NCBI GenBank assembly: GCA_027062035.1
Contig: JAMOUL010000296.1
Location: forward strand, 1-6,164
DNA from: Candidatus Aminicenantota bacterium
Lineage (GTDB): Bacteria > Acidobacteriota > Aminicenantia > S016-38
Length of the DNA stretch: 6,164 nucleotides
Direction: 5' to 3'
Under the pieces are notes generated by a model. That model saw only the letters and a list, made by a program, of their open reading frames with translations. It made no database searches and was not told the origin of the DNA. The position numbers and the translations under genes were made by a program. Below are positions 1-5,053 of this stretch, one piece after another (position 1 is the first letter of the stretch; each line of letters begins with the position of its first letter).

Positions 1-1
1 G

Positions 2-628
2 GTGATGCTCGCAGCCCTGATGCTGGTAATCTATGGATGGAAAAAACTTATCAGAGACAGGTTGAATGAACTGGGAATAGAAAGGGCAGGTTTCTGGAAG
101 GGGCTTAAAGCCCTTCTTCACGACCCTATTAAATTCGGTCCCCTCTGGCAGATGGTATTCATGAACTTTACAGTAAGCGGTGTGGGAATCTTTATGGCTG
201 TGAAGCTCGACGAAATATTCCGCGTATGGCCCTTCCGTGAGGAAAGGGTTACCCTTACAGGACACTGGCATGTACTCGCAGCTCTAATAGCCACCATAAT
301 TCTCATGTATTATGCAGACATCGTGGGCCTCAAGGGAAAGGTAAGGAAATGGTTCGGATGGACACTTATTATAGGCTCGGATATTGCCTTTGCCTCAGCC
401 ACAATTTTCTCCTTAAAGAAACTATTCGTCCACACTTACTATCAGGAACCCTTTGTTTCAAAGACCATGTTCTTTATGGACGCAGGACTTGGAGTGGTGC
501 TGGTAATTCTTGCCATGCTGCTACTGTGGAGATTGTTTGACCTATTCAAAAAACATGGATTATGGAAGAAGGAAATGGAAAATCCGGAACTGGAGGTTAC
601 AACAACCTCCGGGAAATCCGGCGCCTGA
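2..628 (+). CDS. Heme-copper oxidase/NO reductase subunit I-like membrane protein (C-terminal part, 5' end cut by the window)
   Basis: About 208 codons are visible and the start lies outside the window. No ribosome binding site can be seen, and the helix arrangement implies that most of the protein is missing upstream. Visible hydrophobic segments are at residues about 1-11, 49-68, 86-109, 118-138 and 158-181 of the fragment, ending in a basic then polar tail. The segment at 86-109 begins T-G-H-W-H-V-L. This resembles helix X of heme-copper oxidases, where an H-x-H motif (H88, H90 here) ligates the low-spin and high-spin hemes. The preceding helix, the Lys/Arg-rich loop after helix X and the last two helices fit the IX-XII order, roughly as in ba3-type oxidases and NO reductases. 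The stop is 14 bp before the lipoprotein gene, and a heme O synthase follows in the same cluster, which supports a heme enzyme. The helix II, VI and VII ligands are not visible, so oxidase, NO reductase or a degenerate homologue cannot be told apart. The family call is moderate to low in certainty. Confidence 0.5.
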   Translation: MMLAALMLVIYGWKKLIRDRLNELGIERAGFWKGLKALLHDPIKFGPLWQMVFMNFTVSGVGIFMAVKLDEIFRVWPFREERVTLTGHWHVLAALIATIILMYYADIVGLKGKVRKWFGWTLIIGSDIAFASATIFSLKKLFVHTYYQEPFVSKTMFFMDAGLGVVLVILAMLLLWRLFDLFKKHGLWKKEMENPELEVTTTSGKSGA

Positions 629-630
629 TA

Positions 631-637
631 AGGAGGT
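631..637 (+). promoter_or_regulatory. Shine-Dalgarno site fixing the lipoprotein gene start
   Basis: AGGAGGT lies 5 bases before the ATG at 643 and just after the upstream stop (626-628). It selects ATG 643 over the in-frame ATG at 562, which would overlap the upstream gene by 67 bases and bury the signal peptide behind 27 extra residues. Confidence 0.85.
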
Positions 638-642
638 GGACC

Positions 643-1647
643 ATGAAAATAAACAAAACCATATATTTAACAATTGCCATATTCACCCTTGCAATGGTGT
701 TTATGGCATGCAGTTCAGGAAAGGTAACATGGAAGCACCAGGAAATTGCATATATAAACACCGGAATAAATCCTGACGCCTGGGCACTTGTTCCGGCGGG
801 AGAATTTTTCGAGGGACAATTTAAAAATCTCAATCATCTCAAAAACATCGATTACGACTATGAAATAATGGTAACCGATGTTACAAATGCTCAGTATGCG
901 AGATACCTTAATGAGGCCCTTGCCGCAGGAAAAATTAAGGTGGAAGGAAACAGGGTATTGGGCTATTATCCAGGAGATAAATACTACGGATACAGACACG
1001 AAAGGAAAATCGACCCGGGTGATTACCTGTATTTTGCCCTGGAAGAGCCAGGGACTCGCATAAAATTCGATGGCAAAACCTTTACAGTGGACAGAGGATT
1101 TGAAAATCACCCGGTGACAATGGTCACATGGTTTGGTGCAAGGGCTTACTGCCAGTTCTATGGCTGGCGCCTGCCCACAGAACTCGAATGGGAAAAGGCA
1201 GCAAGGGGGACCAAATTCACCGCATATCCATGGGGAAATGAAATAGGTCCAGAATACGCCAATTTCAATCTCAGCAATAAAGAAATAAGAAGGGTTCTGG
1301 GGGTAAAACACGGAATAACCACTCCTGTTGGGTTTTTCAACGGTAAGAAATACGGGGATTTTCAGACAAAGGATGCCAGAAGTCCATATGGACTTTACGA
1401 TATGGCAGGAAACGTATGGCAGTGGATTGCTGATAAATATCCAAAGATGTCAGACAGGTTCATGAAGGGCGGCAGCTGGATGAATTATGATATATACCTG
1501 AGAATATGGATGAGAAACAGTGCTCTTCCCTGGTATTACAGCATAAACGTCGGGTTCAGGTGCGTAAGGGATGTAAAAAAGCCCGAAACCACCGAAGAGG
1601 CCACAGAGGAAATACAAAAAGAAGAAGGCGAAAATCTGGAAAAATAG
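643..1647 (+). CDS. SUMF1/FGE-sulfatase-domain lipoprotein without FGE catalytic cysteines
   Basis: This is a 334-residue exported protein. Residues 1-22 form a lipoprotein signal peptide (basic N-terminus, hydrophobic core, F-M-A before C23 with S-S-G after it), so the mature protein should be lipid-anchored. The SUMF1 (formylglycine-generating-enzyme-like) domain spans about 48-310. Visible family motifs are V-P-A-G-E-F (50-55), H-P-V (156-158), R-L-P-T-E-L-E-W-E-K-A-A-R-G (176-189), Y-P-W-G-N (195-199), a G-L-Y-D-M-A-G-N-V-W-Q-W stretch (250-261), G-G-S-W (276-279) and G-F-R-C (304-307). True formylglycine-generating enzymes have two catalytic cysteines between G-G-S-W and G-F-R-C. Here that stretch (280-303) has none, and the only cysteines are C23, C170 and C307. 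Sulfatase activation is therefore unlikely, and a binding or structural role fits better, as for many SUMF1-fold proteins such as the denitrification-associated NirV. A Glu/Lys-rich tail (310-334) follows the domain. It is 14 bp after an oxidase-like gene and 30 bp before heme O synthase, which suggests an accessory role on the outer face of that complex (inference). Confidence 0.88.
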   Translation: MKINKTIYLTIAIFTLAMVFMACSSGKVTWKHQEIAYINTGINPDAWALVPAGEFFEGQFKNLNHLKNIDYDYEIMVTDVTNAQYARYLNEALAAGKIKVEGNRVLGYYPGDKYYGYRHERKIDPGDYLYFALEEPGTRIKFDGKTFTVDRGFENHPVTMVTWFGARAYCQFYGWRLPTELEWEKAARGTKFTAYPWGNEIGPEYANFNLSNKEIRRVLGVKHGITTPVGFFNGKKYGDFQTKDARSPYGLYDMAGNVWQWIADKYPKMSDRFMKGGSWMNYDIYLRIWMRNSALPWYYSINVGFRCVRDVKKPETTEEATEEIQKEEGENLEK

Positions 1648-1677
1648 CTCCAAAGGAACCAATATTATTTATAGAGA

Positions 1678-2565
1678 ATGAAATGGGTCAATAGTATGTC
1701 TGGAAATTTTAAAGAAAGGCTGAAGTTTTACTGGCAACTTATAAAGGCACTTCAAACAGGTTTACTTCTCCTTACAGGAATAACTGGTTTTGTAACATCC
1801 CGCTGTCCGGTGATGAATGCAGGGATTTTTCTCGGACTTACCGGGAGTTTATTTCTTTCTATAAGCGGAAGCACCATTCTAAACATGATAATAGACAGGG
1901 ATATTGATACCAGAATGGGACGTACGGCAAAAAGACCCATACCGTCTGGAAAGGTCACAGTTAAGGAAGCACTGATACTTGGAAGCATTTTGTCCTTTGC
2001 AGGGGTTGCATGGGCCTTCAGTCTATCCCTCATATTTGGGGCACTGGTGTTCGCAGGGTTGTTCTTCGACGTCATTGTGTATTCCCTGTGGCTGAAGAGG
2101 AGAACTCCATGGTCAATAGTATGGGGAGGAATAGCAGGAGCCATGCCAATTATGGCTGGAAGAGCCCTCGGTCTGGGTAAAGTGGACTCTGTGGGCATTC
2201 TTCTCGGGCTTTCAATTCTTCTATGGATCCCCACCCACATTCTTACCTTTAGCATGAAATATTATGAGGATTATGCGAGGGCAGGGATTCCCACTTTCCC
2301 CTCGACGTATGGGTTCAGGAAAACCCGCCTTATAATAGCCATATCAAGTGTGGGAGCTGCAATAGCGGTGGGAATTGGAATTATGGCCCTTGGAATTTCA
2401 TGGGGCTATTTAAGGCTTCTTGCTGTTCTCAGCGTTGGTTTGCTGGGACTCGTACTGTTCAGCATTTTCAAACCATCGGAAAAAGTTAACCTTGGACTGT
2501 TTAAATACGCTTCCCTTTTTATGTTGAGTTCCATGATCATACTTATATCAGGGGTGCTGTTATGA
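1678..2565 (+). CDS. ctaB: Protoheme IX farnesyltransferase (heme O synthase)
   Basis: This UbiA-superfamily integral membrane prenyltransferase should add a farnesyl group from farnesyl diphosphate to the vinyl group of heme b, making heme O for heme-copper oxidases (and the precursor of heme A). At 295 residues it has the usual family length and about eight or nine hydrophobic helices. The first Asp-rich motif is N69-x3-D73-x3-D77, followed by R-x2-K-R-P-I-P (82-89). The CtaB-type Y-x2-W-L-K-R-x-T-P (135-144) and G-G-I-A-G-A-x-P (150-157) motifs follow. The segment W183-x-P-T-H187 and then Y-E-D-Y-A-R-A-G-I-P (196-205) matches the second Asp motif region of CtaB, rather than menaquinone or chlorophyll prenyltransferases. 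The start is uncertain. ATG 1678 sits just after an in-frame stop and has no clear ribosome site, because the only AAAGGA is about 20 bases away. ATG 1696 is an in-frame alternative. The gene's end overlaps the next start as ATGA. Neighbours suggest it serves the oxidase-like enzyme encoded upstream. Confidence 0.92.
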   Translation: MKWVNSMSGNFKERLKFYWQLIKALQTGLLLLTGITGFVTSRCPVMNAGIFLGLTGSLFLSISGSTILNMIIDRDIDTRMGRTAKRPIPSGKVTVKEALILGSILSFAGVAWAFSLSLIFGALVFAGLFFDVIVYSLWLKRRTPWSIVWGGIAGAMPIMAGRALGLGKVDSVGILLGLSILLWIPTHILTFSMKYYEDYARAGIPTFPSTYGFRKTRLIIAISSVGAAIAVGIGIMALGISWGYLRLLAVLSVGLLGLVLFSIFKPSEKVNLGLFKYASLFMLSSMIILISGVLL

Positions 2566-3170
2566 GAAGAATATCTGCCCTGGACAGAATTCTTCTTTTC
2601 ACAATGGTACTTGTAGCTGCGTATCAGGTGGTCTCAGGTCTGGACAAATTCAGGAACCAGGTGGTTTTTTATTTCACCATTTCCTTCGGGGTACTCATCA
2701 TTGCCGGACTCCTACTGATACTATTCGGATATGAGATCCTGGAGAACCCTTTTGTTGTCGTGGTTGCAGCTTTGATACCCCTCAGTCTCTCCCTTGGCCT
2801 TATTCTGACCTATTATCCTGAAGTTCACATTCCCTATCTGATATTTGCCATTGCCGGAATATTCGCCATAACAATTACAAGGCTGTCCTCTTCAAAGACA
2901 ATAGCCACCCTGACACTGGCAGTGGTTCACGGCATTGCTGGACTTACCATATTTATTCTCCCGATCATCCTTTATGCCAGGGGAAAAGCAACTCTCTCGC
3001 TTCTGTTTATCACCATGGGAGCGACATTTATAGGCCTGGGAGGCCTGCTTCTTGCCCTCATACAAACAGGAAGGCCACTACTCTCCCGTAAAACTGTCTT
3101 CACACTATTACCATGGATACTTCTGGTTATGACAGCGGCCTTTTCAGCAGGTCTTGGAGCCATGCCATGA
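2562..3170 (+). CDS. 7-helix membrane protein of unknown function, first of a paralogous pair
   Basis: This is a 202-residue, very hydrophobic protein that I do not recognise. Hydrophobic segments lie at about 8-26, 34-57, 64-85, 90-107, 114-138, 145-168 and 179-200, giving about seven helices with short loops and no soluble domain. It is homologous over its whole length to the next gene. The best-conserved blocks are S-F-x-V-L (41-45), G-L-L-L-I (49-53), N62, L-I-P (71-73), Y92-L-I, R107, H123-x-I-A-G-x-T-I (123-130) and P134-I. H123, inside helix 5, is the only membrane-embedded histidine kept in both paralogues, and R107 is also kept. The ATG overlaps the ctaB stop (ATGA) and an AGGGG lies a few bases upstream, so translation is probably coupled to heme O synthase. 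From context it could be an assembly factor or small subunit of the heme enzyme. No function can be read from the sequence itself. Confidence 0.85.
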   Translation: MRRISALDRILLFTMVLVAAYQVVSGLDKFRNQVVFYFTISFGVLIIAGLLLILFGYEILENPFVVVVAALIPLSLSLGLILTYYPEVHIPYLIFAIAGIFAITITRLSSSKTIATLTLAVVHGIAGLTIFILPIILYARGKATLSLLFITMGATFIGLGGLLLALIQTGRPLLSRKTVFTLLPWILLVMTAAFSAGLGAMP

Positions 3171-3220
3171 AGCAGAAGGTTATTACCTGCATTAATAAAA
3201 TAAACGCCAAAATTTTTTAA

Positions 3221-3226
3221 AGGAGG
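3221..3226 (+). promoter_or_regulatory. Shine-Dalgarno site for the second 7-helix gene
   Basis: AGGAGG is placed 6 bases before the ATG at 3233. It follows a 50-bp A/T-rich gap in which I see no convincing promoter, so this gene is probably read from the same transcript but initiated independently. The first paralogue, in contrast, is coupled by overlap. Confidence 0.8.
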
Positions 3227-3232
3227 TAAAAA

Positions 3233-3850
3233 ATGACGATACTTGATCGTCTCTTTTTACTGGTAACAGGGTTAATTGCTATCTATCTTATCTGGTATTT
3301 CGTTAAGAAGGAGAAAAAATCCCCCTGCACCTGCAACATTTTTTACATCATTTCTTTTGCTGTTCTTCTGATTTCAGGACTTCTCCTGATCTTTTCAGGA
3401 TGGAAAATACTGGGTAATAATCTGGTAGCGGTGGTGGCAAGCCTCATCCCATTCTCCCTTGCCACGGGATTAATGTACAGATTCTATAAGAAATCTGCCA
3501 CGTGGTACCTGATTCTTATGCTCATAGGCCTGGTTCTCATAGCAATTGCCCGCTTCGGCAACATGGTTGCCCTGGGCAGAGTTGTATATCCCCTATTTCA
3601 TGCCATTGCAGGAATCACCATAGTGCTGGTGCCAATCCTCGTTGTGGGCAAAAAGCTGGTGAAGGGTTCCTTTATATGGGTGGCGGTTGGCGGAGCCCTC
3701 ATAAGCCTCGGAGGAATGGCTCTCGCATTTCTCAAGGCTGGAAAACAGCTTCTTTTCTTCTCCCCCAAAGTGGTATTTGCAATACTTGCACCCCTTCTCT
3801 TCCTTGTGGCTCTATTCTTTGCGCTCGGATTGATAAAGGGCGAGGAATAA
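3233..3850 (+). CDS. 7-helix membrane protein of unknown function, second of a paralogous pair
   Basis: This 205-residue protein aligns without gaps to its upstream neighbour from about residue 36 to 170. By hand count 25 of 40 residues are identical over 41-80, and 6 of 10 over 121-130. Hydrophobic segments lie at about 4-24, 36-57, 64-84, 90-107, 115-138, 146-168 and 179-202. H123 in H-A-I-A-G-I-T-I and R107 are kept at the same positions as in the paralogue. The loop between helices 1 and 2 differs: it is basic (K-K-E-K-K) and carries a C32-T-C34 pair absent from the first copy. This divergence in one loop with a conserved core suggests two subunits of a heteromeric membrane assembly rather than redundant copies (inference). 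A strong GC hairpin follows the stop by 6 bases, so this is probably the last gene of its operon. No family is recognised and no enzymatic motif is visible. Confidence 0.85.
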   Translation: MTILDRLFLLVTGLIAIYLIWYFVKKEKKSPCTCNIFYIISFAVLLISGLLLIFSGWKILGNNLVAVVASLIPFSLATGLMYRFYKKSATWYLILMLIGLVLIAIARFGNMVALGRVVYPLFHAIAGITIVLVPILVVGKKLVKGSFIWVAVGGALISLGGMALAFLKAGKQLLFFSPKVVFAILAPLLFLVALFFALGLIKGEE

Positions 3851-3856
3851 ACTAAA

Positions 3857-3889
3857 AAGGGGGTCCATAGGGGCCCCCTTGACCCCTTT
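3857..3889 (+). terminator. GC-rich hairpin with alternative nested stem after the membrane-protein operon
   Basis: Bases 3857-3866 pair with 3871-3880 (10 pairs, one T-G wobble, loop ATAG), giving a very stable stem. The 5' arm can instead pair with a second arm: 3857-3865 with 3881-3889 (9 pairs, one G-T wobble). The two folds are mutually exclusive. Its place 6 bases after a stop and before a new promoter suggests transcription termination. However, no clean T-run follows on the + strand, since after 3889 come six A and only short T stretches. The A-run at 3854-3858 would be a T-run for the opposite strand. It may instead act as an mRNA 3' end stabiliser or a weak terminator. Confidence 0.5.
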
Positions 3890-3931
3890 AAAAAATTTCT
3901 TAAATATTCCGATTATTTTAGTAGGAAATTG

Positions 3932-3940
3932 TGATATAAT
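3932..3940 (+). promoter_or_regulatory. Extended -10 promoter for the M24 peptidase-like gene
   Basis: TGATATAAT at 3932-3940 is a perfect TGn plus TATAAT extended -10 box. No good -35 hexamer lies 16-18 bases upstream (the bases there read ATTATT / TTATTT), as is usual for extended -10 promoters. The A/T-rich stretch at about 3887-3920 could act as an UP element. Transcription would begin near 3947, leaving a leader of about 20 bases that contains only the ribosome site. This promoter separates the downstream pair of genes from the upstream operon. Confidence 0.6.
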
Positions 3941-3967
3941 ATTCATTGTTAAAAACTGGAGGTAAAG

Positions 3968-5041
3968 ATGGAAAACAAATTTTCCCTCAGGGTTAATAAG
4001 TTTCAGGAACTCATGAAGAAAAAGAAAATAGACGTGGCCATGATAAGAGACAATTACGCCTTCAGGTATTTTACCGGCGCCTCATGGGATCCTCCGGCTC
4101 TTCTTATTCCGGCAGATGGAGAACCTGTTATTTTTGCAATTGAGGAAGAAATCCCTGAACTCAAGGAGAAAACCTGGATCAGGAATTTTCTTCCTTACAG
4201 GGACGTAAAGGTTCTTATAAATAGTGTTCACAAGCGGGTGGACAACCCTGTGATAGGCTTTAACCTTGATATAGACGCCTCGGCACTTCTTTATTCGATG
4301 TTTGCAATGATTCACGCCAAAAGAAAGGTGGTTGATGTTCACCCACTCATTATGGAACTGAGGATGTTCAAGGACGAGGAAGAAATCGCCTCCATAAAAA
4401 AAGCGGGTGAGATAGCGGTAAAAGGTATGGAAGCTGCTATGAAGGCCGTAAAACCCGGTGTGAGTGAACTTGATATCGCTGCAGAAGCTGAATATGCCAT
4501 GAGGAAGGCAGGAGCCGAGGAAATATTCGTTTACGTAAATTCGGGTCCCCCAAGGGTCCATGCTAAGCCAAGGGCAAGGAAAATCAAAGACTATGTACTC
4601 ATCGATTTGATGCCTTCCTTCAACGGCTATTATTACGACTTTGCCAGAACCTTTATTCTGAAAAAGCACCCGGAACGGGAAAGGGCTCTAAAGGCTATGG
4701 TAGAACTGCATAAAAGGCTCCCGGAATTCCTTAAGCTCAATAAGACCTTTCATAAGGTTGAAGAAGACGTTTTCAATATATATAAATCTCATGGACTTGA
4801 AGGGGAATATCTCTACGGGTTTGGCCACGGAGTGGGATTGAGATTTGAAGAAACTCCGATACTGACCATAGTCCCGGGTGACCGGATGAAACCGGTAAAA
4901 CCCAATATGGTAATAAGCGCAGGACATGCTCCTTTAAGTTCCATTGAACTTGGAACGATAAAAATTGAAGATACATGGTGGATAAAGGGAGACGGAGAAG
5001 CGGAAAGACTTACTGATTTTCCCCTTATCCCTGAAATATAA
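3968..5041 (+). CDS. M24-family (Xaa-Pro peptidase/prolidase-like) protein with an altered metal site
   Basis: This is a 357-residue cytoplasmic protein without a signal peptide. Residues about 8-130 form a creatinase/prolidase N-terminal domain and about 140-350 the pita-bread M24 domain, matching the usual 350-370 residue length. The family reaction is removal of N-terminal residues before proline, with two divalent metals. Visible ligands are D213 in V-L-I-D-L, D224 in Y-Y-Y-D-F-A-R-T (the normal 11-residue spacing), H287 in G-H-G-V-G-L, and E334 in I-K-I-E-D. The substrate-side H198 (R-V-H-A-K-P) is also present. The fifth ligand, Glu of the E-P-G motif, is missing: the equivalent stretch after M314-V-I-S reads A-G-H-A-P. 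The usual H-E-x-P after G-H-G-V-G-L is E294-E-T-P. Activity may therefore be lost or changed. The start is set by GGAGGT 4 bases upstream. The stop overlaps the ribosome site of the next gene, 12 bases away, so the two are co-transcribed. Peptidase, other M24 chemistry, or a non-catalytic binding role all remain possible. Confidence 0.85.
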   Translation: MENKFSLRVNKFQELMKKKKIDVAMIRDNYAFRYFTGASWDPPALLIPADGEPVIFAIEEEIPELKEKTWIRNFLPYRDVKVLINSVHKRVDNPVIGFNLDIDASALLYSMFAMIHAKRKVVDVHPLIMELRMFKDEEEIASIKKAGEIAVKGMEAAMKAVKPGVSELDIAAEAEYAMRKAGAEEIFVYVNSGPPRVHAKPRARKIKDYVLIDLMPSFNGYYYDFARTFILKKHPERERALKAMVELHKRLPEFLKLNKTFHKVEEDVFNIYKSHGLEGEYLYGFGHGVGLRFEETPILTIVPGDRMKPVKPNMVISAGHAPLSSIELGTIKIEDTWWIKGDGEAERLTDFPLIPEI

Positions 5042-5046
5042 GGAGG
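5041..5046 (+). promoter_or_regulatory. Shine-Dalgarno site for the DUF1858/DUF2249 gene
   Basis: AGGAGG overlaps the last base of the upstream TAA stop and lies 7 bases before ATG 5054. It fixes the start of the last gene and indicates tight coupling to the M24 gene. Confidence 0.85.
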
Positions 5047-5053
5047 AAGCAAA

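Noticed and set aside
562..642. Longer start for the SUMF1 lipoprotein at ATG 562
   Set aside because: It would overlap the upstream gene by 67 bases, lacks a ribosome site and hides the lipoprotein signal peptide. ATG 643 has an ideal AGGAGGT.
715..1311. 198-codon open frame on the minus strand
   Set aside because: It is antisense to the well-supported SUMF1 gene, has no family motif and no ribosome site; it is a shadow frame.
1663..1668. TATTAT as a promoter -10 for ctaB
   Set aside because: There is no -35-like hexamer at 16-18 bases and no TGn extension, and the gap is only 30 bp inside an apparent operon.
1752..2255. 167-codon minus-strand frame inside ctaB
   Set aside because: It is fully antisense to a conserved enzyme and has no recognisable protein features.
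3172..3190. Small hairpin between the two 7-helix genes
   Set aside because: The GCAG...CTGC pairing needs a bulge, is short and is not followed directly by a T-run, so it is too weak to call a terminator.
3879..3884. TTGACC as a -35 box for the promoter at 3932
   Set aside because: It is about 50 bases from the -10 box, far beyond usable spacing.
4082..4669. 195-codon minus-strand frame
   Set aside because: It is antisense to the M24 domain gene and its composition is that of a shadow translation.
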